A stretch of 64,000 nucleotides of DNA. Origin: an uncultured Ruminococcus sp. (GTDB lineage Bacteria; Bacillota; Clostridia; Lachnospirales; Lachnospiraceae). The notes under the pieces are model-generated. The model was not told the origin of the DNA and did no database searches. It saw only the letters and a program-made list of their open reading frames with translations. The stretch is from contig UQKK01000002.1 of NCBI GenBank assembly GCA_900541505.1, positions 62,001 through 126,000 of the forward strand. Reading direction: 5' to 3'. The position numbers and the translations under genes were made by a program. This document shows positions 50,469 through 58,889 of the stretch, piece after piece; the first letter of the stretch is position 1, and the number at the start of each line of letters is the position of its first letter.

Positions 50469-51464
50469 CTACTGCCAGCCGTCTGTTCCGTACATCTCCA
50501 CATTATCACGGTTGATGAAAAACGTATCCACACATACTTCTTCTTCGTAGTCTTCCTCATTTAAGATGGACAAAGCCGTCTCCGCCGCTGTTTTTCCCAT
50601 ATGTATAGGGGACTGTGCTCCGGTCCCCGCCATGGCGTTCTCTCCCGCTGCCAGAAGCTTTTTTATCTCAGGGGAACCGTCTACCCCGTAAATGAGGATA
50701 TCCGTGCGCCCGGCTTCCTTAACCGCCTGATATACCTTCTCCGCCATCTGGTCATTGCCGCACATCACCGCATCGATTTCCGGGAAACGCGCCAGCGCCG
50801 CTGCCATCGCCTCCTTCACATCACCGCTGTCCTCACTGATTCTGTCCAGCACCTCAAAGCCGCCGTTCGCGATTGCCTCCTCAAAACCGGTGATACGTTC
50901 GTTCACGGAGTTAATACCGGAAGATTCCACAATGAGAATCTTCCCGCCGTCCGGTCTCTGCGCCAGCAAATCCTCCCCGCACACATAACCTGCGTTTTTG
51001 TTGTCCGAGCCGATGAATGCCTCAATCAAATCCGTCTCCTTTACCTGGGTATCCAGATTGATGACCGGAATATCCGCTTCTTTGAGCGCTTCCAGCGCCG
51101 GTGTAATCTCCTCCCAGTCCGCAGGACTTAAAAATACTGCATCCACGCCCTCCTCTATCATCTCCTCAATCTGGGAAATCTGCACATTAACATCCCCCTC
51201 CGGGTTCTTTACAATCAAAGTGGCGCCCTCTTCCTCCAGCGAGGTCTGGATTGCCGTCTTCAATGTATCATAAAAAGGGTTCGTCAGATTGATACAACTG
51301 TATCCCAGCACATATCCGGTCTCTTCCTCCCCTTCTGACTCCTCATCCTCCTCTGCGGCTACCACCGCATTATCCTCCGGCGTTCCCACATCCTTTTTGC
51401 ATCCTGCCGTAAAAACAGCAGTCAGCATAAGCATCAGGAACATACCTGCCATCTTCCTTTTCAT
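50469..51464 (-). CDS. Sugar-binding lipoprotein, RbsB-like periplasmic-binding fold
   Basis: Lipoprotein of 331 residues with signal peptide and lipobox TAGC (Cys near 22), followed by an acidic linker and a type 1 periplasmic-binding fold: NPFYDTLKTAIQTSLEEEGA, IDAVMCGNDQMAEKVY and DILIYGVDGSPEIKKLLAAG. The family binds ribose, galactose and similar sugars or autoinducer 2 for ABC importers. No ATPase or permease gene is nearby, so it is an orphan or serves a transporter elsewhere. Good promoter. The GlgX-like gene follows 21 bases on. Confidence 0.88.
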   Translation of the reverse strand: MKRKMAGMFLMLMLTAVFTAGCKKDVGTPEDNAVVAAEEDEESEGEEETGYVLGYSCINLTNPFYDTLKTAIQTSLEEEGATLIVKNPEGDVNVQISQIEEMIEEGVDAVFLSPADWEEITPALEALKEADIPVINLDTQVKETDLIEAFIGSDNKNAGYVCGEDLLAQRPDGGKILIVESSGINSVNERITGFEEAIANGGFEVLDRISEDSGDVKEAMAAALARFPEIDAVMCGNDQMAEKVYQAVKEAGRTDILIYGVDGSPEIKKLLAAGENAMAGTGAQSPIHMGKTAAETALSILNEEDYEEEVCVDTFFINRDNVEMYGTDGWQ

Positions 51465-51556
51465 CCTGTCATCCCTTTCCTCTGCCAGCCATTTTCGGAC
51501 AGCAGAAATCTATCTCCAAAACGGCGCTTTTTGTCCGTTTTTTCTCTCACTCTTAC

Positions 51557-51584
51557 ATTCTACCCTGTTTCGGGGGATTGTCAA
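51557..51584 (-). promoter_or_regulatory. Promoter of the binding protein-GlgX-like operon
   Basis: On the minus strand a consensus -35 TTGACA (51579-51584) and a -10 TAGAAT (51557-51562) are 16 bases apart. Confidence 0.72.
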
Positions 51585-51686
51585 TAGATAGGAGTCCATG
51601 TTTTCCGGCTTTTCGCTGGATATGTTTTCCTTGCTTTTTTACAGGCTTTCTGATACCATCTCCTTAAAAGGAGGAGAATATCTGCA

Positions 51687-51986
51687 ATGGAAAATGAAGC
51701 ACTTACTGTCACACTGACACTGGACAATGATGAGGAACTGGAATGTGCGGTACTCACCATATTCGAGACGGCAGGTCAGGAATATATCGCTCTTCTGCCG
51801 CTTGATGAGGAGGGAAACAATGACGACGGTCAGGTCTATCTGTACCGCTATTTTGAACAGGATTCCGGTGAACCGCGTCTTGAGAACATCGAGGAGGACG
51901 AAGAATTTGACCGTGCCTCCGATGCCTTCGACGAATGGCTGGACCTTCAGGAATACGAAGAACTGGACTTAGATGCCCTCGAGTAG
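51687..51986 (+). CDS. DUF1292 family protein
   Basis: Small, highly acidic protein of 99 residues of the DUF1292 family, widespread in Bacillota and of unknown function. The core VTLTLDNDEELECAVLTIFE, then YIALLPLDEEG and VYLYRYFE is typical; the C-terminus is almost all Asp, Glu and hydrophobic residues. A strong AGGAGGAG lies upstream. Weak promoter boxes TTGCTT and TACCAT, 17 bases apart, precede it. Its end overlaps the convergent helicase gene by 18 bases. Confidence 0.88.
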   Translation: MENEALTVTLTLDNDEELECAVLTIFETAGQEYIALLPLDEEGNNDDGQVYLYRYFEQDSGEPRLENIEEDEEFDRASDAFDEWLDLQEYEELDLDALE

Positions 51987-53795
51987 TTCACTTACAAAGC
52001 GGGAAGGAGTTGTCTCCTTTCCGTTTTTCTGTTTGACATAGCAGATTTTTAAGACTTCCGCCGCCCGCGTCATGGCGACGTAGAACAGCCTTCTCTCCTC
52101 CTCAATCTCCTCCTCTTTCTTCGCCTTTTTGTAGGGAATCTGACCCTCGTTCGCCTCAATCAGAAAGACCGTGTCAAATTCCAGCCCTTTCGCCGCGTGT
52201 ATCGTCATGAGCTGGATACCTTTCTGCTCTTTTTGCCGCATGTTCTCCTTTCTGCACAGCGCCTGCGTGTATTCTTCCACATGGCAGAACCATTCCTCCA
52301 TCGTGGAGAAAGGTTTCGCCGCCTCCTCAATCTCCGCCAAAATTTCTGTGAGCTGTGTAAGCTCCATCTTCTTTCCCTCCGCATATTCGCGCAGGAACTC
52401 ATCGTATCCTATCCTCTTGCGTATGTACTGTATTGCCGCGTAAGGCGCCATCTTAGTGAGCATTTCTAAATCCCACTCAAACTGGTCAATCCTGTCTAAC
52501 ATCCACTCCTTGTCCATATAGAACTTCCGAAGTCCCTCAAAGGAACTCTCCCCGTCCAGGAGGCTCTCCCGTGACAGATAACGCTTGGGGCGGTTCATAA
52601 TCTGCAGAAAATCCCCCCGCTTTCTGCTCCCCACAGCCATATGGAAGTATGCTTTGATATCCTTCCCGATAAAATGGTTGTACAGATTCGGCAGATGTTC
52701 GCGCATCTGGAAGGGAATCTTTTTCTCTATGCAGGTCTCCACTATGGCTCTGGCATCTGTATGGACACGAAAGAGGACCGCTATCTTCTCCGCCGGGATT
52801 CCCTCCTTCATCCGCTGCTCTATCTGGGAAATCACGTATCCGCTCTCCTCCCCCGGGTCCTTTAACTCCTGCACATGGACATTGGCGCCGCGGTCTTTTG
52901 CTGCCTTTAATTTCTTTTCAAAACGCACGGTGTTCTTCCCGATGACCTTCAGAGAATTTCTCACAATCTTGGAGGTGGAGCGATAATTGATATCTAAAAG
53001 TTCCCTGCGCGCCTGCGGAAAATCCTTCAGAAACTCAAACATAATCTTGGAGTCTGCCCCTCTGAAGCCGTAAATCGCCTGGTCGTCATCCCCCACCACG
53101 AACAGATTATTTTGAGGCAATGCCAGCATTTTGATGACATCATACTGGACCCGGTTGATATCCTGGAACTCATCCACCAGGATATAGCAAAATTTCTCCT
53201 GCCACTGCTTCAAGATATCCGGGCGGGATACAAAAAGCTTTCTGCATAAAAGGAGCATGTCGTCAAAATCAATCTTTCGCATCCCCTTTTTCTGCTTCTC
53301 ATAGTCCCCATAAACCGCGAGAAACGTCTCTTTGTCACATTTTTCCGGGCAGAAGTCTTTAAGGGAGAGCTGGTTGTTCTTCACCCTCCCGATATCCGCG
53401 GCAATCCCGGAGAGAAAATCCTCCTCATCGAAGATTTCCACCTCCCGGCAGGACAGCGCCCCTCGCAGAATCTGGTACTTCTCCTCCTCGGATAAGATAT
53501 TCTCCGGTCCTAAGCGGTACGCCCATTTTAAGATTCCGTAATAAATCCCGTGAAATGTCCCGGCAGTCACCGGGACCGCCTCCCTTCCCATCTGTGCGCA
53601 CAGGCGTCTCTTCATCTCCGCCGCCGCAAAACGGGTAAAAGTAACGACCAGAATTTCTTCTGGTCTTACTCTTTTTTCCTCTATCAAAAATTGGATGCGG
53701 TTTACAATGGTCGTCGTCTTTCCAGAACCCGGTCCCGCCAGTATCAGGCAGGGACCGTCACCCTCTCTTACCGCTCTTTTCTGTGCTTCGTTCAA
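51969..53795 (-). CDS. UvrD/PcrA-like SF1 DNA helicase
   Basis: Helicase of 608 residues, shorter than PcrA (about 720-750). Walker A is AGPGSGKTTT, motif Ia VVTFTRFAAAEM, Walker B LVDEFQD, motif III VVGDDDQAIYGFRGA, motif IV region ELLDINYRST, motif V LMTIHAAKGLEFDTVFLIE and motif VI RRLFYVAMTRA. All are intact, so it should unwind DNA using ATP. The C-terminal extension of PcrA that binds RNA polymerase is absent. The start overlaps the gltX stop as ATGA. Confidence 0.93.
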   Translation of the reverse strand: MNEAQKRAVREGDGPCLILAGPGSGKTTTIVNRIQFLIEEKRVRPEEILVVTFTRFAAAEMKRRLCAQMGREAVPVTAGTFHGIYYGILKWAYRLGPENILSEEEKYQILRGALSCREVEIFDEEDFLSGIAADIGRVKNNQLSLKDFCPEKCDKETFLAVYGDYEKQKKGMRKIDFDDMLLLCRKLFVSRPDILKQWQEKFCYILVDEFQDINRVQYDVIKMLALPQNNLFVVGDDDQAIYGFRGADSKIMFEFLKDFPQARRELLDINYRSTSKIVRNSLKVIGKNTVRFEKKLKAAKDRGANVHVQELKDPGEESGYVISQIEQRMKEGIPAEKIAVLFRVHTDARAIVETCIEKKIPFQMREHLPNLYNHFIGKDIKAYFHMAVGSRKRGDFLQIMNRPKRYLSRESLLDGESSFEGLRKFYMDKEWMLDRIDQFEWDLEMLTKMAPYAAIQYIRKRIGYDEFLREYAEGKKMELTQLTEILAEIEEAAKPFSTMEEWFCHVEEYTQALCRKENMRQKEQKGIQLMTIHAAKGLEFDTVFLIEANEGQIPYKKAKKEEEIEEERRLFYVAMTRAAEVLKICYVKQKNGKETTPSRFVSELLEGI

Positions 53796-55273
53796 TCTGT
53801 CTGTCCGTCACTTTCTCTTTCCAGTTTCTCAATCCCCGCACGGATGCGTTTCAGGGACTCTTCTTTCCCCAGCACTTCCATAATCTCCGTGGCGCCTCCG
53901 GGGGTATTCTGCCGCCCTGACACCGCAGTACGCAAAGGCCACATCACAAAGCCTATCTTATAGCCGTGTTCCCCGGCGTAGGCTTTGAGCGCCTCAAACA
54001 GTCCGTCATTGCTGTAATCGTCAAGTTCCTCCAGAACCGGCAGAATTTCTTTTAAAAATGCCAGAGATTTCTCAGGATTTGTCTTCATCTTCTTGTGTGT
54101 GTACAGAGACACATCATAGGAGGGCACCTCCTCGAAGAAATCAATCTGCTCCCTGATATCCGGGAAAATCTCAATCCTTGTCTTCACCAGCGCCGCAATC
54201 TTTTTCAGGTCATAGCCCTTCGTGATAATCTCCTCAAGGTAAGGCTTTGCCATCTCATAAAAGCGGTCAAAGGGCATGGCTTTTAAATATTCCCCGTTCA
54301 TCCACTTTAACTTCACCGTATCAAAGACTGCCGGGGATTTGCTCATATGGCGGTAGTCAAACGCCTCCACCAGCTCCTTTAAAGAGAAAATCTCCCGGTT
54401 GTCGGACGGACACCATCCAAGCAGCGCCACATAGTTTACCACTGCCTCGGATACATATCCCTGTTCAATCAAATCCTCATAGGAGGAATGTCCGCAGCGC
54501 TTGCTCAGCTTCTTGTGATTCTCATCTGTGATGAGCGGACAGTGCACATACACCGGCACCTCCCAGCCAAACGCCTCATACAGGCGGTTGTATTTGGGCG
54601 CCGAGGACAGATATTCATTCCCCCGCACCACATGGGTGATTTCCATCAGGTGGTCATCCACCACATTGGCAAAATTGTAGGTCGGAAATCCGTCCGACTT
54701 GATGAGAATCATGTCGTCCAATTCATCATTGGGAACCGTGATGTCCCCGTATATCTCATCGTGGAAGGTTGTGGTCCCCTCGTTCGGCACATTCAGACGG
54801 ATAACCCAGGGTTTCCCCGCATCCAGATTTGCCTGCACCTCCTCCTTGGAAAGCCCCAGACAGTACTTGTCATAGACCACAATATCCGTGCCGTCCTCTG
54901 ACACAGAAGTCTTCAGGGACTCCAGGCGCTCCTTGTCGCAGAAACAATAGTAGGCATCTCCCTGCTCCACGAGCTGCTGCGCGTATTTTAAATAAATCCC
55001 CTGCGCGCATCGCTCGCTCTGCACATAGGGTCCATATCCTTTATCCAAATCCGGTCCCTCGTCATGGACCAGCCCGGTCTTATCCAGTGTCCGGTATATG
55101 ATATCCAGCGCCTCCTCAACAAACCGCTCCTGGTCGGTGTCCTCCACCCGGAGGATGAAATCTCCGCCCTCATGCTTCGCAATCAGATAAGCATACAGCG
55201 CAGTCCGCAGATTTCCCACATGCATCCTTCCTGTAGGACTTGGCGCAAATCTTGTTCTTACTTTTTTACTCAT
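53792..55273 (-). CDS. gltX: Glutamyl-tRNA synthetase
   Basis: Charges tRNA-Glu with glutamate. Length is 493 residues. The class I HIGH-type motif is in APSPTGRMHVGNLR (HVGN) and the KMSKS-type motif is KKLSKRCG. The C-terminal anticodon-binding helices are normal. Whether it also charges tRNA-Gln, as in many Bacillota without GlnRS, cannot be told here. Start ATG follows a modest GAGAAG site. It is coupled to the helicase downstream. Confidence 0.97.
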   Translation of the reverse strand: MSKKVRTRFAPSPTGRMHVGNLRTALYAYLIAKHEGGDFILRVEDTDQERFVEEALDIIYRTLDKTGLVHDEGPDLDKGYGPYVQSERCAQGIYLKYAQQLVEQGDAYYCFCDKERLESLKTSVSEDGTDIVVYDKYCLGLSKEEVQANLDAGKPWVIRLNVPNEGTTTFHDEIYGDITVPNDELDDMILIKSDGFPTYNFANVVDDHLMEITHVVRGNEYLSSAPKYNRLYEAFGWEVPVYVHCPLITDENHKKLSKRCGHSSYEDLIEQGYVSEAVVNYVALLGWCPSDNREIFSLKELVEAFDYRHMSKSPAVFDTVKLKWMNGEYLKAMPFDRFYEMAKPYLEEIITKGYDLKKIAALVKTRIEIFPDIREQIDFFEEVPSYDVSLYTHKKMKTNPEKSLAFLKEILPVLEELDDYSNDGLFEALKAYAGEHGYKIGFVMWPLRTAVSGRQNTPGGATEIMEVLGKEESLKRIRAGIEKLERESDGQTD

Positions 55274-55344
55274 TTCTCTTCTCCACTTCTGTCTCTATTT
55301 TACTGTAAGCAGTCTTTCCCCGGCGTACAGATTTTCGCCGGTCT

Positions 55345-56085
55345 CTATCCTTCGCATTCTCTCACCAGATTTTCCAGAAAATCATCACACCTGGAATGGA
55401 TACAGATATTCGCCCTCGTATCAGAAAAATGCTCTGTCTCCTTTACCAAAATGACCTGATTGCCCTCATAGTACTGCAAAAGCTGCTGGCACATGGGCAC
55501 ATGCACAGGGGCGCCCAGAACGAGCACCACATCCGCCTTTCCCATCTCATTGGCTGCCCTTGTGATAACCCCGTTGTCCACCGCCTCACCGAACAGACAA
55601 ATCTTAGGGCGCACCGGCGCCAGACATTTCTCGCACAGCGGGACTCCCTTTGCTTCCTTGATATATTCCATGGGATAGACTGCCCCGCATTTCGGACACA
55701 CATTGCGGTAGATAGTCCCGTGCAGGTTGATGACATTGGTGCACCCCGCACGGTCCGAAAGCCCGAAAATACGCTTTGTGATGATGGTCTTAAGAAGCCC
55801 CAAATCCTGCAGCTTCTTTAAACTCAGATATCCCTTTCCCGGCGGTATCTCCGCTGCTTTTAATAGTTCGTCTTTATAAAATTTGAAAAAAAGCTCTTTT
55901 CTGGTGGCATAAAATCCGGTGCTTAAGATTTCTTCCGGGCAATAACCGTATTTCTCTTCCACGTCATAGGAAGCGAAACCATCGCGCAAGGCCGGATAGC
56001 CATTTTCCAGAATCATTTCCACGCCTGTCAGCGCCACCGTATATCTGCTGTCTCTCAGAACCTGAAGTATATTCTTTTCCCCCAT
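55345..56085 (-). CDS. Sir2-like protein with altered NAD-binding motifs
   Basis: Protein of 246 residues with the Sir2 architecture. The zinc ribbon is complete (Cys130, Cys133, Cys151, Cys154) and the catalytic-site His122 in NLHGT is kept, as is the following CLFGEAVDN. The NAD-site signatures are changed: TGVEM (20-24) replaces TGAGxS, RIF (105-107) replaces the QNID segment, and GAP (191-193) replaces GTS. A standard NAD-dependent deacylase is therefore doubtful; it may bind another nucleotide or act only as a binding protein. Single gene; no acetyl-transfer partner nearby. Confidence 0.82.
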   Translation of the reverse strand: MGEKNILQVLRDSRYTVALTGVEMILENGYPALRDGFASYDVEEKYGYCPEEILSTGFYATRKELFFKFYKDELLKAAEIPPGKGYLSLKKLQDLGLLKTIITKRIFGLSDRAGCTNVINLHGTIYRNVCPKCGAVYPMEYIKEAKGVPLCEKCLAPVRPKICLFGEAVDNGVITRAANEMGKADVVLVLGAPVHVPMCQQLLQYYEGNQVILVKETEHFSDTRANICIHSRCDDFLENLVRECEG

Positions 56086-56222
56086 ACCATCAACCTCCTG
56101 TCCCTAGCGTAATCCATTATGCTGTTTTACTGATAAGAGGCAAAAAACACAGAGTTTCCTGCTTCTTACTTAGTATTATAGAGCATGGAGGAAGATAGTT
56201 CAACAAACAAAAAAACCGATTT

Positions 56223-56660
56223 TTACCTCTTTTTCTCCTTCTTTCCCGCTATTTTGAACAAGGTATCCACCAGGAAGACCGCCAGCGCGATAACTCCCGC
56301 GATTTCCAGTGTCTGCACCAGGAAATATCCGCTCTCCGCGCGGTCGTTCTGAATCAGGTAGTAGACGGTACGATACATCCCCGCCCCCGGCACGGTGGGG
56401 AGGATTCCCGCTATCAGAAACACGGTCACCGGCTCTTTGAACAGGCGCGCGAAGGTGTGGGACAAAAGAGAGATAGACAAAGCGGACAAAAATGTCGCCG
56501 CCACAGCGCCCAGCCCCATGTGCGTGCCGAACAGATAGACAAAGCCGCCCACCGCCCCGATTGCCCCGGCATGTGCCAGATATGTCCTCGGCGTCTCCAA
56601 AAGCACAGCAAAAGCAGTCACGGCAAAGAAACACCCGATTACTCCCAACAACAAACTCAT
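56223..56660 (-). CDS. Threonine/serine exporter, ThrE C-terminal half (DUF3815)
   Basis: Membrane protein of 145 residues with about five helices. GAIGAVGGFVYLFG and LPTVPGAGMYRTVYYLI are typical of the DUF3815/ThrE_2 half of ThrE-type exporters. I chose the ATG at 56658-56660 with GGGAGGG eight bases upstream; earlier in-frame codons overlap the previous gene. It starts two bases after the stop of the other half, so the two make one split transporter. Substrate by family: threonine and serine, or short peptides. Confidence 0.85.
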   Translation of the reverse strand: MSLLLGVIGCFFAVTAFAVLLETPRTYLAHAGAIGAVGGFVYLFGTHMGLGAVAATFLSALSISLLSHTFARLFKEPVTVFLIAGILPTVPGAGMYRTVYYLIQNDRAESGYFLVQTLEIAGVIALAVFLVDTLFKIAGKKEKKR

Positions 56661-56662
56661 CC

Positions 56663-57430
56663 TCAAATCCCTCCCGGCAGCAAAAGTCCCGCGAACCAAA
56701 TACCGGCGCCGACGCCCACCGCGATTCCCGCCGCAGTCAGAAACGCCTCCAGCACTCTGGCATTGCCCGACATGTAATCTCCCTGCAGGATATCCCGCAC
56801 CGCGTTGGTGATGGCAACTCCCGGCACTAACGGCATAATGGAGCTGATGATAACCACGTCCAGATTCATCCCCGGAACCCTGCTCCCCAGCAGGAACACT
56901 GCCGCAGCGATGGCAAAGGAGGAAGCCGTATCCAGTATAAAGCCGTGAATCTTCCAGCGCTTCCCCGCAGTCAGAAACACTGCCAGCACCGCACCCATCA
57001 GCGCGGCTATGGCGATTTCCTCGGCGCCGCCTCCGAACATGGGCGCAAATCCGGCGGGCGTGACGATGGTCGCCAGATTATAAATGCCTGTACGGTACTG
57101 CCTTTTCTGTATGCTGCCCAGACTCTCATACGCCTCCTTAAGCCCCATCTCCCCCGCGCAGTACTTCCTGGAGATGGTATTAACCTGCATGATACGGTTC
57201 AAATTGGTTCCCCGGCTCTTCACCCTGCGCATCACAGTGACCGGCTCTATGTCCGGGCTGTCCACCGTGGCAACAATTCCTGTCATAAAGACAAGCGCTT
57301 CCGCGGTCTGAGTCTTCGCGGTGCGCAAAATATGGTTCATGGTGTCCTCCACCCGATATGTCTCCGCACCGCTGCAGAGCATGAGTTCCCCCGCCAGCAC
57401 CGCTGTGCGCACGATAAGCTGATAATCCAT
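56663..57430 (-). CDS. Threonine/serine exporter, ThrE N-terminal half (DUF1212)
   Basis: Protein of 255 residues: a soluble N-terminal part (about 1-115) with SGAETYRVEDTMNHI and VTVMRRVKSRGTNL, then about five membrane helices ending in LLPGGI. SSIMPLVPGVAITNAVRD is the family core. In Corynebacterium both halves form one ThrE protein; split pairs are common in Bacillota. It lies 23 bases after the BspA-like gene in the same direction. Confidence 0.88.
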   Translation of the reverse strand: MDYQLIVRTAVLAGELMLCSGAETYRVEDTMNHILRTAKTQTAEALVFMTGIVATVDSPDIEPVTVMRRVKSRGTNLNRIMQVNTISRKYCAGEMGLKEAYESLGSIQKRQYRTGIYNLATIVTPAGFAPMFGGGAEEIAIAALMGAVLAVFLTAGKRWKIHGFILDTASSFAIAAAVFLLGSRVPGMNLDVVIISSIMPLVPGVAITNAVRDILQGDYMSGNARVLEAFLTAAGIAVGVGAGIWFAGLLLPGGI

Positions 57431-57453
57431 AAACCTGCCGCTCCTTTATCAAA

Positions 57454-58683
57454 TCAGAATGCACTTTCCACTGTCACATCATAACATAAAAACGCATCCC
57501 GGTAAATGTCTTCCCACTGCTCCGGAACAATCACTGTGACACCCGCGCCGTTTCCCTCTCCAAACACAGAGGCGCCAAATTCTATCACGCCGCACATTCT
57601 CATATCAATTTTGGAAAGATGCGTATCGGCGAAGGCAAAATCTGCAACGCGGACTACGGAACCAGGCACATTATAGATATCCGTCCTCGCTGGCGGAAAC
57701 TTAAGAAGACAACTCATATCAGCGGTAAACAGCGCTCCATCCGCACTTGTATAATTCGGATTCAGTGCATCCACTTCTATCCATTCCAGTTCACCCAGAC
57801 CATGGAAGGCTCCCGGTTCGATGACCGTGATGTTTGCCGGGATATATGTTTCCATGATTCCGGCAGGAGCAGAAAGGAAGGCGCCGCTTTTGATGCCAGT
57901 CACGCCTTCTGTCGGAAATTTCAGGAGATACCCGTCATATACGACATCCGCACCTGGTGCCAGTCCGTAAATCATCCCGGATTCATCCACCAGAAAACCA
58001 TCCACAATCCCGGAAAGACCAGCATCCTCTCCGCCTTCACCGGGATGTTCCGGCACTTCTTCCGCAGGTACATCCGGCATCCCATCCACGGGTACATCCG
58101 GCATCCCATCCACGGGTACATCCGGAACTTCTTCTGCCGGCACATCCGGGAGCACTGCCGGAGGAGCCGGTTCTTCCTCAGAAACATTGCCGGACTCCGG
58201 CGGCAAAACATTATCCGGTATGTCCAAGGTCGGTACAGACGGACTTACTGCCGCGAAAGAATCTGTTTCTGTCCGCAGCAACTCCGTCTCGCTAAACGTC
58301 CCGCTGATTGTCTCCTTGACCGGAGCAGATGCCATCACTTCACTCTTTGCATTTTCTCTTACTCTCCGAAACATATCCAGAAATTCGCTGTCCCGGATAT
58401 GTTCCAGATTTTCATACAGTTTTCCGACAGAACAGATTTCTTTTACATAGCGTTCTGCAAATCCGCTGCCGTACAAACTGTCCCTCGTCTCTTCCATCAC
58501 GGAAGTCTCACTTAAAAGTATCTCATGCACATGTTTGTCCAGAATATCTGCTTCATGTGAAGAAATCACGAAAAGCATAGACAGCAGCACAAGCACAAAA
58601 CTGCCTCTGATAAAACGCAGTCCGCTTTCTTTTATGCCCGCCGTAAAACATATGGCTTTTCCTGCACATTCCGTTTCCACCAT
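57454..58683 (-). CDS. Membrane-anchored BspA-like leucine-rich repeat protein
   Basis: Protein of 409 residues with one N-terminal membrane segment (about 27-42), an extracellular part of about 110 residues, a Pro/Val/Asp/Glu-rich linker at about 170-215 with repeats of DVPVDGMP and VPAEEVP, then BspA-type (LRR_5) repeats from about 225, such as GIKSGAFLSAP, TVIEPGAFHGLGELEWIEV and VRVADFAFADTHLSKID. Such proteins are exposed on the cell surface and often bind host or other proteins. The linker is coded by tandem 24-base repeats, so its length may vary between strains. AGGTACAGG region with GGGAGG precedes the ATG. Followed by split ThrE. Confidence 0.82.
   Translation of the reverse strand: MVETECAGKAICFTAGIKESGLRFIRGSFVLVLLSMLFVISSHEADILDKHVHEILLSETSVMEETRDSLYGSGFAERYVKEICSVGKLYENLEHIRDSEFLDMFRRVRENAKSEVMASAPVKETISGTFSETELLRTETDSFAAVSPSVPTLDIPDNVLPPESGNVSEEEPAPPAVLPDVPAEEVPDVPVDGMPDVPVDGMPDVPAEEVPEHPGEGGEDAGLSGIVDGFLVDESGMIYGLAPGADVVYDGYLLKFPTEGVTGIKSGAFLSAPAGIMETYIPANITVIEPGAFHGLGELEWIEVDALNPNYTSADGALFTADMSCLLKFPPARTDIYNVPGSVVRVADFAFADTHLSKIDMRMCGVIEFGASVFGEGNGAGVTVIVPEQWEDIYRDAFLCYDVTVESAF
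58067..58125. repeat. 24-bp tandem repeat, about 2.5 copies, within the BspA-like gene
   Basis: Two identical 24-base units (58067-58090 and 58091-58114) and an 11-base partial unit. Each codes for eight residues, in frame, in the Pro-rich linker. Copy number could change by slippage without a frameshift. Confidence 0.85.
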
Positions 58684-58753
58684 CTACCTGTACCTCCCCG
58701 TTTTAAAAATTTACAAAGACCAACGCTAAAACACCAAATACCACGTTAGCATA

Positions 58754-58791
58754 AGAAAAAGGAATGCCGCAATCCTTTGCAACATTCCTTT
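58754..58791 (-). terminator. Intrinsic terminator of the purine operon
   Basis: AAAGGAATG pairs with CATTCCTTT around a 20-base loop and is followed on the minus strand by TTCTT. It lies about 100 bases after the purB stop. A small GACGC/GCGTC hairpin lies nearer to the gene. Confidence 0.75.
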
Positions 58792-58889
58792 GCACAAATT
58801 TCTCTTTTTACGGTAGGTTCGTCTCTTTGCCCGTGAAATCAGCACTTTGTGGTGCTAAACGGACGCAGCAGCGTCTGGACAGGCGTTTC

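Noticed and set aside
55318..55339. CCGGCG/CGCCGG hairpin after the Sir2-like gene as terminator
   Set aside because: The stem is good but no T-run follows on the minus strand, so the evidence is too weak for a terminator call.
58067..58125. CRISPR-like short repeats
   Set aside because: The 24-base units are directly tandem without spacers and lie in frame inside a coding region.
57619..58515. 298-codon plus-strand open frame
   Set aside because: Antisense shadow of the BspA-like gene; its apparent repeats mirror the 24-base tandem repeat.
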